From Spongiibacter nanhainus (GTDB taxonomy: Bacteria; Pseudomonadota; Gammaproteobacteria; Pseudomonadales; Spongiibacteraceae), in assembly GCF_016132545.1 (NCBI RefSeq), contig NZ_CP066167.1:3656001-3720000 (forward strand): DNA of 64,000 nucleotides. Reading direction: 5' to 3'. Made by a program: the position numbers and the translations under genes. The notes below the pieces were generated by a model, which made no database searches, was not told the origin of the DNA, and saw only the letters and a program-made list of their open reading frames with translations. Below are positions 1-9,225 of the stretch, one piece after another; positions within the stretch are counted from its first letter, which is position 1, and each line of letters opens with the position of its first letter.

Positions 1-962
1 ACCGGCGTTGCGTCTTGCAGGTTCATATGTAGCGCGGCGACCTTGTAGTATTCCAACGCCGCCTGCATATGCCCGACCTGAACCATAGGTTGTTGCGATT
101 CGAGACTGGTTTCAGTCAGCAAGAAAAGCGGTGTATTGACACTGACCTCTACCGGAGAGAAAGGGACATCTGGGTCAGCGCCAGTATCAATAACAAAAGC
201 CGTCGCCTTGGGTAACTCGTTATTGACGCTGCTGCCATCATTGCCCTCAGTGTCGCTGCGCCACTGCAGCATTAGCCGGGGCCCTGCCTGTAGATCGTCA
301 CATTCGTGACAGGCGTCGGGCTCGGACTCCTCCAGAATCAAGGTAATTTCGCCACCGGGAATCGGTGCATGCTGGAGGCGATTGGCCACCGCGTGCAAAG
401 GCACTCGGGCATCCACAGCAAAGTAACAGGCACCTACACTGGCCGCAGCCAGCATGCCACACAGACCGGCAATGCTGTTTGTCGAATGCCCCAGCACCAT
501 CGATCCGGCGCCCACACTGAGGGAAGATAGCCGTGCCGCCAGGGCTGCTACCACAGCCCGCAATTGCCGCCGGGTAAGTGAGCGCAGCTCTCCATCCTGG
601 GTGATTTCGTCCACAGCGATGGCATCGTCGTTTAGCTCGCGCAATAAAAGCGCTGCATAGTTTGTAAAAACCGCCCATTGTGCGTGGCCGGGGCGGTCTG
701 GCAATAGCGCTGACATAGCACACTCATCGATACTCGGGAACATTCCGCTATATGTCGTCAGGGCTTTCCAGAAAGCGTCGCGCTGACTGCAAGACCACTG
801 CAGCAGCGATGGATAATCATCAATGTCGTGACCGGTTTCACCCAGCCAATTAATAAACCGTTGCAGCTGAGATTGCGCAGCCCAGCTGGGTGGCTGCCGT
901 GGCTCAGTGGGTGACGGCATGCCATTAATTTGGTCTATACGGGGAGTTCGTCTTCCACCCAT
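1..962 (-). CDS. Acetoacetyl-CoA synthetase-like AMP-forming acyl-CoA synthetase (3' end beyond window)
   Basis: An open frame of 320 codons runs from the ATG at 962 to the window edge without a stop, so the C-terminal half is missing. The N-terminal part shows the acyl-CoA synthetase N-domain pattern (LLQWSCSQRDAFWKAL) typical of acetoacetyl-/acetyl-CoA synthetases, then a short linker (NYAALLLREL), a conserved LTRRQLRAVVAALAARL helix and the GMLAAASVGACYFAVDARV segment of the adenylate-forming core. The ATP-loop and catalytic lysine lie outside the window. An AGGCGGA ribosome site sits about 8 bases upstream of the start. The gene follows the DUF1329 gene by 20 bases and is probably the last visible member of the RND/DUF1302/DUF1329 operon. 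Expected role: activation of a short or branched carboxylic acid to its CoA ester. Substrate is inferred only from family likeness. Confidence 0.75.
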   Translation of the reverse strand, partial: MGGRRTPRIDQINGMPSPTEPRQPPSWAAQSQLQRFINWLGETGHDIDDYPSLLQWSCSQRDAFWKALTTYSGMFPSIDECAMSALLPDRPGHAQWAVFTNYAALLLRELNDDAIAVDEITQDGELRSLTRRQLRAVVAALAARLSSLSVGAGSMVLGHSTNSIAGLCGMLAAASVGACYFAVDARVPLHAVANRLQHAPIPGGEITLILEESEPDACHECDDLQAGPRLMLQWRSDTEGNDGSSVNNELPKATAFVIDTGADPDVPFSPVEVSVNTPLFLLTETSLESQQPMVQVGHMQAALEYYKVAALHMNLQDATP

Positions 963-982
963 ATCACATTCCGCCTGCACCG

Positions 983-2356
983 CTAACGACCGAGCCGGCG
1001 CATGGCGGCCTTGGTAAGGTAATCGTTGTAAATACTGTCGTCGTTGACTCGCATACTGTGGCCACCGGCGATTTGCTGGACCTGTTCCAGGCGAGTCATT
1101 TCACCGGACTGCACATCAAAGGCATGGACATGGCCCCACGACCAGTAAGGGTGCTTGCCATCCATGACTCGCTTGTCGCCGTCTTCGTAGAGGCCATAGG
1201 CGCCGTCGAAGGATTTGAACATTTCGCCGCGGCGGTCATAGGTCACCATCCCCACCGGGAGTTGAGTTCGCGCATCAAACCACACCCGCTTTTTACCCAC
1301 TGGCGCCCGGGGGAAACCGGTAGGCTCCGCCTCGACACCGATCACCTCGGGAACCAGCTCCACCTCGGTATCCCAAAATGTCTCGCCCTGCTGACCACCG
1401 TGGGTAGAGTGCTCCCAGTTATCGTGACTGGCATTCCAGCCACCGGATACGGCCGCCAACATCGGCCCGCGGCTAAAGATGCGATAGTTACCCCAGGTAT
1501 GCAGGGGGTCACCCGCCGCCCAGGCGTCGGATAAATACAGGGCCGAACCAGGCACCAGAGGTTCAAAACGTTGATCGGTGGGATAACGACGAATGCGCTT
1601 AAAGTCAGGAATATAGCCGTACAGCTCCGGGAACTGGTGCTGATCGTAATACCACACATTCAGAAAGGAGGTGCCGGCAACGCTATTGGGTGAGAGAAAG
1701 TACACGCTCTGATAGCGCAACTTGTCCTCATGCCCTTTCAATACATTGCCAGGCAACACCAAACGCCCTACCGGGGAGTACTCCGCCCAACCGGTTTGGT
1801 AGCCGTAGGTGACCTTGCCTTCGGCATTGAGGTCGTATTCTTTTATTGCATAAAAAGAAGCGTCATGGCGACCCCAGCTCAAGGTCAACCCGGCAAAATA
1901 CTCCACGCCAGTGGTGGCATTGGGAAACGGCAGCCCCCCTATCCACGGTCCGCCATCCGGCCCGCGAACATTGCCGACCTCATCAAACCGCGCCTTACCG
2001 GCATTGCTAAAACTGGCCTCAATGTATTCTACTGGACTGAGCTTGGTGAGCTCGGTGGTGGTCTCACGAAGACGCAGTTGACGGCCCAACTTCTTGATCT
2101 GATGGGCCTTGACCGGGTCCAGCAAATCCTCCACCAAGTGAACATTATTTGCGTCGATAACATCACCCGCGCTGAGCTTGCCCTTGCTGTACATCTCGAT
2201 GGACATCAGCTCATCGGGGTAGGCCTTGCCGAATTCCCCGTTTTCCGCCATAGCGGGCCAAAGCGGAGCCAGCACACCGGCACCCGCTCCCGCAGCCATC
2301 TTGCCAAGAAAGCTGCGGCGGCTGTAGTGGCGGTCGTATCGACGAATATGAACCAT
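983..2356 (-). CDS. DUF1329 family periplasmic protein (copy 1)
   Basis: A 457-residue protein of the DUF1329 family, whose members have a LolA/LolB-like fold and are encoded next to DUF1302 outer-membrane proteins. The N-terminus carries a twin-arginine-like signal (RRSFLGKM, residues 13-20, then an Ala/Gly-rich hydrophobic stretch), so export through Tat to the periplasm is likely. Family blocks visible are KAYPDELMSIEMYSKGKL after the signal, SWGRHD, the FLNVWYYDQHQFPELYGYIP region and GYPRAP-like GFPRAPVGKKRVWFDAR. It is a clear paralogue of the 5307-6689 gene in the same operon. Probable role, inferred from family and context: carrying or sorting a lipid-like molecule between the inner-membrane RND protein and the outer-membrane DUF1302 protein. 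Molecular function is not established. Confidence 0.9.
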   Translation of the reverse strand: MVHIRRYDRHYSRRSFLGKMAAGAGAGVLAPLWPAMAENGEFGKAYPDELMSIEMYSKGKLSAGDVIDANNVHLVEDLLDPVKAHQIKKLGRQLRLRETTTELTKLSPVEYIEASFSNAGKARFDEVGNVRGPDGGPWIGGLPFPNATTGVEYFAGLTLSWGRHDASFYAIKEYDLNAEGKVTYGYQTGWAEYSPVGRLVLPGNVLKGHEDKLRYQSVYFLSPNSVAGTSFLNVWYYDQHQFPELYGYIPDFKRIRRYPTDQRFEPLVPGSALYLSDAWAAGDPLHTWGNYRIFSRGPMLAAVSGGWNASHDNWEHSTHGGQQGETFWDTEVELVPEVIGVEAEPTGFPRAPVGKKRVWFDARTQLPVGMVTYDRRGEMFKSFDGAYGLYEDGDKRVMDGKHPYWSWGHVHAFDVQSGEMTRLEQVQQIAGGHSMRVNDDSIYNDYLTKAAMRRLGR

Positions 2357-2411
2357 AATAAACTGCGCTTATCCCGATGCGGGCGTCGTCACCGACGCCC
2401 GCTCAACTCAC

Positions 2412-4325
2412 TCAGAACTGGTAACCCACCCGCAGACCGAACTCCTCGGCCCACTCGATGGTCTCGATGATGTTTTCGTTTTTACCGCCGAGCCCGCCGT
2501 CCAGGTAAGTGTAGAAGGCTTCAACACTCCATGAGCCGCTGGGCTTCCACTTCAGCGCCGGCTGAACCAACAAACCGCCGCGAGTGTCGTAGAGCATGGA
2601 GAAGTCCGCGCGCCATACTAGGCCCGGGAAAGGTTGCTGAGCTGCCAGTACAATACCGTCCCAACCACCGTCGACGCCCTGGGAGGCTCGGTTTACAGTG
2701 CCGCCCATACCGCTGAGGTGGCGACCGAAAAGGTCACTCTCGGTGCGGTGCATCCACTGGAACACCATATACGTTGCGGGAAACTCGCGGCTAAAGCGGT
2801 GATACTTTTCCAGCACCAGCGCACTGACGTATTCGTCTTCCACAATGTACTGCTGAGACAGAGACTTGTTAGTGAAGATCTTGTCGGGCGTATAGGTGAT
2901 CTCGAAGTTCAAAATCAGCTGATCAAGGAGGCTTCCCGGTTCACCCATGAATACATAGCTAAAACCTGTGCCGAAAATATCTTCGCGTTTGTAATCCCTG
3001 GCCAAGTGTCCGCGGAAACCACCGCTACCCTCGGTGCTGAGCGGATTCAGCAGTTTGCCACCGGACAACTGGAAAAACAGGTCCAGCTCTTGCTTGGCTT
3101 GATCATAGTTACTGACATTCTGCGCCAGTAATAGCCGCGACTCTGGAAAGTCATCGACCATGGCGTTCAAGCCTTCAACGCCGTCGAGCCTGGCCATACC
3201 GGCATAGGTAAACCACTCTTCCGCCGACCATACACCCGTGGGATCCACTTCAAGGGGCGTCTCAGCCACAATGGCGCCGCTGCCGGGAATACCGGGAACA
3301 TCGCGGTTAACACCCGACTTGGTCCAGCGAAATACACCGTCGGGGTTGTAACGGTTGGTATACATAAACTGCAAACCAAAGTTACCGAAGTCCCCTTTTA
3401 AACGGAAACCGCTGTTGATTTCATCGTCGACCTGATCGAAGTTATCGTGGATCGTAAACTGCGAGGCAATAACGTTGTAGGGCGTATTGGGGTTGGGATA
3501 AATGGTGGGCTGGAACATCTGCGCAAACATATCCAGCTCCCAGCCACCTGAAAACTGGTAGGAGGCGCGAATAGCCGGCGACGAGATCCGCTCGTCCGCA
3601 TATTCCTCGGAGGCAAAGTCCAGGATCAAGTGGCGGCGCAAATCCAGACCGTTAGCCACGTCCATAACCCGGAAAAATAGTGCCTGACCCCAGGCGATCT
3701 GCTGGTTACCAACCCGCAACAAGATCGGCCCATTTTGGTAATCCACGTAGGCGGTGGGAATATCCAGCATGTAGTTATCGCCGTTGAGCTCCAGACGATT
3801 CTGGGCGCCGCCCTTTTCAAAATCGTCGTACTCGAAGTAATTGGGCTCTCCATACAGGTAACCCGCCGAGTTACTGTTAACGCTATCCGGATCGAACTCG
3901 TCGTACTCAGCCAGATCAAACACACCGCGCAACTTTACGGTGGCAGAGATGTTGTTGGTAAAGCGCATCTGCACGGTGTTTTCAAAGCGCATTTGCGTAT
4001 GGTTAAAGTCGTTATCGGCGGGAACACCATTGCGAGTGGCGGTGTCGGGAATACCGATGTTATCCAATAATGGCAGCCCCAGGTCACCCAGCACTGAATT
4101 CAAGGGGAGGTTACCCGCCCGATCTACGGTTACTCCGTTAAACAAGTTGCCCCGTTGGTTGTAGGGGTTTTCTTCATCGACTGTTTTAATGGCGGCCTCA
4201 AAGCGCACAAAGCCGCTGGAATTAAAGTTGATGCCCAACCACTCCCCGCTTGCCGCAAAGGCATCCGCCGAGGAAAGCAGAGCACCAGCCACTGCCAGTG
4301 GCAGCTGTTTTCTCATTACTTTCAT
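2412..4325 (-). CDS. DUF1302 family outer-membrane protein
   Basis: A 637-residue DUF1302 protein. A cleavable signal peptide is visible (MRKQLPLAVAGALLSSADAFAA, cut after AFA-A). The mature part is rich in aromatic-ended alternating strands, contains blocks such as YVDYQNGPILLRVGNQQIAWGQ and GLDLRRHL, and ends in a C-terminal phenylalanine (LRVGYQF) as expected for BAM-assembled beta-barrels. It sits between the YCF48-like gene (29 bases upstream) and DUF1329 copy 1 (55 bases downstream) in the same transcription unit. The standard partner arrangement of DUF1302 with DUF1329 is present twice over, as this operon has two DUF1329 genes. Presumed job: outer-membrane channel or surface component for a hydrophobic compound. 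This is inference from location and neighbours. Confidence 0.9.
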   Translation of the reverse strand: MKVMRKQLPLAVAGALLSSADAFAASGEWLGINFNSSGFVRFEAAIKTVDEENPYNQRGNLFNGVTVDRAGNLPLNSVLGDLGLPLLDNIGIPDTATRNGVPADNDFNHTQMRFENTVQMRFTNNISATVKLRGVFDLAEYDEFDPDSVNSNSAGYLYGEPNYFEYDDFEKGGAQNRLELNGDNYMLDIPTAYVDYQNGPILLRVGNQQIAWGQALFFRVMDVANGLDLRRHLILDFASEEYADERISSPAIRASYQFSGGWELDMFAQMFQPTIYPNPNTPYNVIASQFTIHDNFDQVDDEINSGFRLKGDFGNFGLQFMYTNRYNPDGVFRWTKSGVNRDVPGIPGSGAIVAETPLEVDPTGVWSAEEWFTYAGMARLDGVEGLNAMVDDFPESRLLLAQNVSNYDQAKQELDLFFQLSGGKLLNPLSTEGSGGFRGHLARDYKREDIFGTGFSYVFMGEPGSLLDQLILNFEITYTPDKIFTNKSLSQQYIVEDEYVSALVLEKYHRFSREFPATYMVFQWMHRTESDLFGRHLSGMGGTVNRASQGVDGGWDGIVLAAQQPFPGLVWRADFSMLYDTRGGLLVQPALKWKPSGSWSVEAFYTYLDGGLGGKNENIIETIEWAEEFGLRVGYQF

Positions 4326-4354
4326 ACCATTTTGCTCCTACTTAGTTATTAGTA

Positions 4355-5305
4355 TTACTTGCTTAAACTCACGATATGCCCCGCCTGCCCGGCAAGGTAG
4401 AACCGCTTGTCTTGGGTCACCGTCGCTGCGGAGTACCATTTTTCGCTCAACACGGGGGAGTCCACTTTTTGCAAGCGCTGATCGGCTCGGCTGTACCACA
4501 GGCAATCCCGCAATCCGGACACCAACGCGTTACCCTCTGCATCCACAGAGACATTGAGCAAAATCGACTCGGTGCCGGTTTCTATGCGCTGCCAGTTATC
4601 GCCGGAGTCGCTTGAGTGAATAAGCTCACCGGCCTGGCCGACAGCGTAGATATCGCTACCTGACGCTGAATAAGCAATGGCGAAAAGAGAGGCTTCGTCC
4701 TTTCTCAGCAGGGACCAGTCAGCCGCACCATCGGGACTTTGAGCCACCATGCCGAACTCGCCAACAATGGTGGTGCGGCCCGAGGCGTCGACATGAACAT
4801 CGTAGATATGTGGCTCGTAGGGCTCGTTGAGCAGCGCCATCCAATCCATTGGCACCGGTTCCCAGCTGCGGCCACTATCGGTGCTACGCAGCACTGCGCC
4901 AAAGGCACCCACCGCAACCGCCAGTCCTTCATCATTGCCGGAGATACCAAACAAGCGCGCCTGACTGCCAGACTCTATCGATGACCAGTCCTTGGCGTCT
5001 TTACTGGTGTAAATCAGACCTTCTTGACCGACGGCAACAACACTTTGGCCGACCTTGGCGACATCTAACAACGCCCGCTGTTCGGCGGGAAGCTGGATTG
5101 TGTCCCAAGCCTCTTTGCCGTCTCGTTTAACAAACACCTGACCGCCAGCGCCCACACCCACCAGATCACTGCCGTATTCGGTCAGTGAGAAGGTCGCGCT
5201 ATGGGGCGTACCCATAGCGCTGGTTTGAACGTCAAGGGGCGTGCTGGCAAGACACTCCGTTGAGAGAGCAAGGCCAGACACCAAGCAAATAAGACGGGCC
5301 AACAT
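4355..5305 (-). CDS. YCF48/BNR-repeat periplasmic beta-propeller protein
   Basis: A 316-residue protein with a Sec signal peptide (MLARLICLVSGLALSTECLAS) followed by repeated propeller blades. Asp-box-like turns are visible, for example STDSGRSWEPV and SSDSGDNWQRI, together with repeated GxxGxVxxSxD strands (GQEGLIYTSKDAKDW, GAFGAVLRSTDSG, GEFGMVAQSPDG). This matches the YCF48/HCF136-like propeller family, which in plastids assists photosystem II assembly and in bacteria often neighbours RND exporters. It starts one base after the stop of DUF1329 copy 2, so translation is probably coupled. Inferred role: periplasmic assembly factor or adaptor for the RND/DUF1302 system. The bacterial function is not known to me. 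Confidence 0.85.
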   Translation of the reverse strand: MLARLICLVSGLALSTECLASTPLDVQTSAMGTPHSATFSLTEYGSDLVGVGAGGQVFVKRDGKEAWDTIQLPAEQRALLDVAKVGQSVVAVGQEGLIYTSKDAKDWSSIESGSQARLFGISGNDEGLAVAVGAFGAVLRSTDSGRSWEPVPMDWMALLNEPYEPHIYDVHVDASGRTTIVGEFGMVAQSPDGAADWSLLRKDEASLFAIAYSASGSDIYAVGQAGELIHSSDSGDNWQRIETGTESILLNVSVDAEGNALVSGLRDCLWYSRADQRLQKVDSPVLSEKWYSAATVTQDKRFYLAGQAGHIVSLSK

Positions 5306-5306
5306 A

Positions 5307-6689
5307 TCAGCCCCCTAGACGCTGCATGGCTTGAACTGTCAGGAACTTGTTGTAGACGTCGACATCGCCCGGATCGTAGATGCTCTTATAACCACCAGCG
5401 ATCTCCTTCACCTGCACAAAGCGGCTCATCCGGTTGGACTGGATATCGTGGCTCATCACGTGCACCCAGGACCACAGCGGGTGGTTGCCGTCCATGACTG
5501 TGAGCTTGTCGTTTTTGTATTGGGCAAAGGCCGGTTCGAAGGACTTCCACATTTCGCCACGGCGGTCGAAGGTCATGTATCCGATAAAGTGCTGGTTACG
5601 GGCGTCGACCCAAACCCGCTTTTTGCCCACCGGCGCACGGGGGTAACCAGTCGGCTCAGCGTCGATTACCAGGCACTCGGGCACCAATTCCATGTAGGTA
5701 TCGTAGAAGGTTTGACCTTGAGGCCCACCGTGAGCGGGCTTCTCATAGTTGTCGTGGTAGCCGCCATTAAAGTTCTTGGGGCTGACCGCACCTAGCATCG
5801 GTTTGCGGTCAACGATCTTGTAATTACCCCAAGTCAGCAGCGGATCGCCCGATGACCAGGCGTCGGACAGGAAGAAAGTCACACCGGGCACCAGCGGCTC
5901 GAAGCGCTGGTTAGTGGGATACTGGCGCACCCGACGGAAGGCGGGAATGTAGCCGTAAAGGTCTGGGAATTTGTTCTGATCGTAGTGCCAAATACTCAGG
6001 AAGCTGGTGCCAGACGCATCAGAGGGCGAGGTAAACCACACCGACTGGTAGCGAAGGATATCGTCTTTGCCTTTCCAGGTTTTGTCGTCACTGCGGGCGT
6101 TGGCATTGAGCTCTGCCCAGGCAAAGTCATAGACGTAGGACAGACCACCATCCGGGTCCAAATCCCAATCCCGAATCGCGTATTGGGAATAGTTGTGACG
6201 CCCCCAACTGAGGGTCAGGTTGTACATGGCCTCGATGCCGTTTTTGGGTTGGGGGAAGGGGTTACCGCCAATCCAGGGCCGGCCGTCCTTGGTGCGCACA
6301 TTACCTTCTTTATCCAATACCGCTTTGCCCTGGTTTCTCAGGGTCGCGTCGAGGTATTCGTAGGGGTAGAGGTTGGTAACATCCTTGGTGGATTCAACGA
6401 TGGTGATCCGCCGCCCCATACTCTTAACCTGTTCGTAGGCAATAGGAGTCAGTAGGTCTTTAACATGCTCTACATTATCCGCAGTGATGACATCGCCCGG
6501 CTTAACTTTGCCCTTGGTGTACATCTCGATGGACAGCAACTCATCGGGATAGGCCTTGCTGATATCGTCGGCGGAGTGGCCAATAAGAGGCCACAGTGAA
6601 GTCAGTACACCTGCTGTGCCGGCACCCTTGGTCAGGCTTTCCATAAATTTCCGGCGGGTAAACTCCGGGCCGTATTTCTTGATATGCAT
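5307..6689 (-). CDS. DUF1329 family periplasmic protein (copy 2)
   Basis: A 460-residue paralogue of the 983-2356 product. It has the same layout: a Tat-like N-terminus (TRRKFMESLTKGAG), the KAYPDELLSIEMYTKGKV block, LSWGRHNYSQYAIRDWDL, the FLSIWHYDQNKFPDLYGYIP block and GYPRAPVGKKRVWVDARNQ. The two copies diverge moderately through the middle and C-terminal regions, so duplication is old enough for specialisation. The gene lies 64 bases after the RND gene and directly before the YCF48-like gene. Both copies end with a very similar AMRRLG/AMQRLGG motif. Likely a periplasmic lipid-binding partner of the adjacent transporter; the ligand is unknown. Confidence 0.9.
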   Translation of the reverse strand: MHIKKYGPEFTRRKFMESLTKGAGTAGVLTSLWPLIGHSADDISKAYPDELLSIEMYTKGKVKPGDVITADNVEHVKDLLTPIAYEQVKSMGRRITIVESTKDVTNLYPYEYLDATLRNQGKAVLDKEGNVRTKDGRPWIGGNPFPQPKNGIEAMYNLTLSWGRHNYSQYAIRDWDLDPDGGLSYVYDFAWAELNANARSDDKTWKGKDDILRYQSVWFTSPSDASGTSFLSIWHYDQNKFPDLYGYIPAFRRVRQYPTNQRFEPLVPGVTFFLSDAWSSGDPLLTWGNYKIVDRKPMLGAVSPKNFNGGYHDNYEKPAHGGPQGQTFYDTYMELVPECLVIDAEPTGYPRAPVGKKRVWVDARNQHFIGYMTFDRRGEMWKSFEPAFAQYKNDKLTVMDGNHPLWSWVHVMSHDIQSNRMSRFVQVKEIAGGYKSIYDPGDVDVYNKFLTVQAMQRLGG

Positions 6690-6753
6690 AATGAGACTCC
6701 TGATTTAGCTTCTTATGTAGTTTTCACGCACCCCAACACCACAACTCACTGCG

Positions 6754-9225
6754 TTACACAGCGGGCTGGGCCTCGGAACTTTGGGGATAGACCTTTTTCT
6801 CGGTAGCGGCATCAGCCTCCACCAATTTGGATATGCTCATGCCCTCGCCCAGTACCAGAATGTCTTCTCTGGAGACAAATTTGGGCTTGATCAACCACAC
6901 CAATAGCGGCAGCACCACCAGCGCAATGGCCATATTGATGAGCATGACCAGCACCAGCAGCAGCCCCATATCGGCGAGGAATTTGAGCCCGGACAGGAAG
7001 TACCAGGGCAGAATACCGATCAGCATGATGGACGCCGTAAAGGCGATGGCTTTACCCGTCGTGCGAAGCGCCGCAGTGATGGCCTCACCATAATCGTGGC
7101 GGTCGTGGTACTCCTCACAGATACGGCTGAGTAGATAAATACCGTAGTCGATACCCACACCCACCCCGATGGCCGCCACCATCAGTGAGTTGATATCCAG
7201 GCCAATGCCGATATAAGACATACAGGTGGTGAGAATCATATTGGACAGATTCACCGGCAACAGCAGCACAAACCCAGCCACTAACGAGCGGTAGGCATAG
7301 CTAGACACCAACAGGATCACGACATTCAGCAGGCCCAGAATCACATAGTGGTAGCGCTCAACGACGTGGTTGATGGCCTGCTGGAGAGCAATGGTGCCGC
7401 TACCCAGACGGACAACAAAGTCATCGTGGTCCACGCCAACTGCGGCCACAGCAGCCTCTGCATCTGCCAGAGCCTTGTCCACTGTGGCCTGCTTGTTATC
7501 CGGGTACCAGAGGGATACCGTGGAGTTTTGCATTTCAAAATCCACGACATGGGAGTAGGCCTTGGGGCTGCTACCCATAAGCACCGCAGAGGTGGCTGCG
7601 CTAACGGCGCGATCGTTGTTATCAATGGGCAACCATTTGGGATTGCCACCAGAGATGAGTCGATTGCCGTCCATCAAAAAGTCGGCAAAGGACAGTGTTG
7701 CTCTTGGCGCCTCGTCAGAGCGCTCGAACATAGCCTGCAATTGCAGCATGGTATTGACAGTATCGGCTTTCTTGGCGGCTCGCTCTTCACCCTGGGGGTT
7801 TTTGGACTCGAGGATAATTTCCAGGGTATTCACACCTGGAAAATGGTCGTTGATCTGCGCCACCGAGACATTAAAGTCGGAGTCTTCCCAGAGCAGATTA
7901 CTGCCCTCCACCGGATTACCAATTTGTATTTGTAATGCGGTATAGATAGAAAATGCCCCAACTACCACCACGACCGCAGTAGTAACAGGTGCTTTTTTAC
8001 CTTGGGAAAGCGTCGCGATAGACGCAAGCAGATTTTTGACCTTGCCGTGTATGCCCTCGGACTTTTCGCTCACAATACTGTCGATGTTCTTGGGCGTTGG
8101 CAGTACCGACAGCAATAGCGGCGCAAGAATGACACCCGTGGGTGCCAGCATCAGGGCCCAGAATCCACAAAACAGTGCAAAACGCTCCATGGCAGGGATG
8201 GGCGCCAAGGAAATCAGCAGAATACCCACCGCATCGGTGATAATCCCCAACACCGAGGGCGCCATCATGACGCTGGTGGTGATCTCCGCGGCTTTGGCGC
8301 GATCACCCACCTCGGCATAAACCTCGTAAAAGCGCTCGGTAAATTGCACGCAGTGACTGAATGACCTTGCAATCAACAGCAAGGGCACAATCATCAACAA
8401 AGGCTCGATGGGCGCCTTCATCCACCCGGCAAAGCCGAAGCCCCAGATCGCCGCAATCAAGCTGGCAAAGACCGGCGTCACCACACCGGCGATATTGCGG
8501 GTATAGAGGATCAGCGAAATCACCAAGGCCGAAAGCGTAACAGCGAAGATACCTATCATCTGATGCTGATACTCGTAAACCCAACCAGTTAGCGCCGGCT
8601 GGCCCGCCATATAAATTTCGTGATTGTCGTCCGCCGCCCCTTCAACCAGGTTCTGGACGTACTCAAAGGCCACGCCGTAGTCCAACAAGCGCTCGATAAA
8701 GGTGGCCGAAATCAGCGTGGCCGTCTCATCCTTTGAGATCAGAAAGTTGCGCGTAGAGGGCGCCTTACGAACGTTTTCCTTTAGCTGCCATATTTCCTCT
8801 TCAGTGGTAGGAACCGAATCCCCCATTAAGGGCTGGGAATCGATACCAAAAGGGGTTGCAACCGCATAGCGGGCTTTTGGCGAGGCAATAGAGAGGATTT
8901 GATCGTGGTCAACCCCCGGCGTTAAATCGATATCCCGGGTTAGCTGCCAGACTTTTTTCAGGGTTTCCGGGTTATAGATATCCCCATCTTTAACCTTCAC
9001 CATCAGGGTGTAGGTTAAGGGGTTACCGAAGTTGGGGTGGTCTTTAAAAACCTGAACAAAGGGGTCGTCTTTTGGCAACAGGTCCGAGAATACGGTTTTT
9101 AATTCGACATCCTTGAGACCCAAAGCAAAAAATACAGTGACCGCTGCAAACACGACCCACGCTGTTTTTCGATTGCGGACGACAGATCGCGCAATCCTGC
9201 TTCGAATAGAGATCATCTTCACCAC
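6754..9225 (-). CDS. RND superfamily (MMPL-type) exporter
   Basis: An 823-residue RND protein of the MMPL/hydrophobe-transporter type. A first membrane helix lies at about residues 20-40 (TAWVVFAAVTVFFALGL), followed by a large periplasmic loop. There are two bundles of membrane segments, one around residues 225-380 with VFASLIAAIWGFGFAGW and one near the C-terminus with MVAAIGVGVGIDYGIYLLSRICEEY, the conserved GxGIDY motif of proton-coupled RND proteins. It is shorter than AcrB-type pumps and lacks adjacent MFP and TolC genes. The DUF1329 and DUF1302 products may take those periplasmic and outer-membrane roles. It is the first gene of the minus-strand operon, facing the 9226-9571 intergenic region. 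Substrate is likely a lipid or other hydrophobic molecule; direction of transport is uncertain. Confidence 0.9.
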   Translation of the reverse strand: MVKMISIRSRIARSVVRNRKTAWVVFAAVTVFFALGLKDVELKTVFSDLLPKDDPFVQVFKDHPNFGNPLTYTLMVKVKDGDIYNPETLKKVWQLTRDIDLTPGVDHDQILSIASPKARYAVATPFGIDSQPLMGDSVPTTEEEIWQLKENVRKAPSTRNFLISKDETATLISATFIERLLDYGVAFEYVQNLVEGAADDNHEIYMAGQPALTGWVYEYQHQMIGIFAVTLSALVISLILYTRNIAGVVTPVFASLIAAIWGFGFAGWMKAPIEPLLMIVPLLLIARSFSHCVQFTERFYEVYAEVGDRAKAAEITTSVMMAPSVLGIITDAVGILLISLAPIPAMERFALFCGFWALMLAPTGVILAPLLLSVLPTPKNIDSIVSEKSEGIHGKVKNLLASIATLSQGKKAPVTTAVVVVVGAFSIYTALQIQIGNPVEGSNLLWEDSDFNVSVAQINDHFPGVNTLEIILESKNPQGEERAAKKADTVNTMLQLQAMFERSDEAPRATLSFADFLMDGNRLISGGNPKWLPIDNNDRAVSAATSAVLMGSSPKAYSHVVDFEMQNSTVSLWYPDNKQATVDKALADAEAAVAAVGVDHDDFVVRLGSGTIALQQAINHVVERYHYVILGLLNVVILLVSSYAYRSLVAGFVLLLPVNLSNMILTTCMSYIGIGLDINSLMVAAIGVGVGIDYGIYLLSRICEEYHDRHDYGEAITAALRTTGKAIAFTASIMLIGILPWYFLSGLKFLADMGLLLVLVMLINMAIALVVLPLLVWLIKPKFVSREDILVLGEGMSISKLVEADAATEKKVYPQSSEAQPAV

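Noticed and set aside
298-723. 141-codon frame on the minus strand at the left edge
   Set aside because: Out of frame with the acyl-CoA synthetase-like gene, which is open over 320 codons and matches its family.
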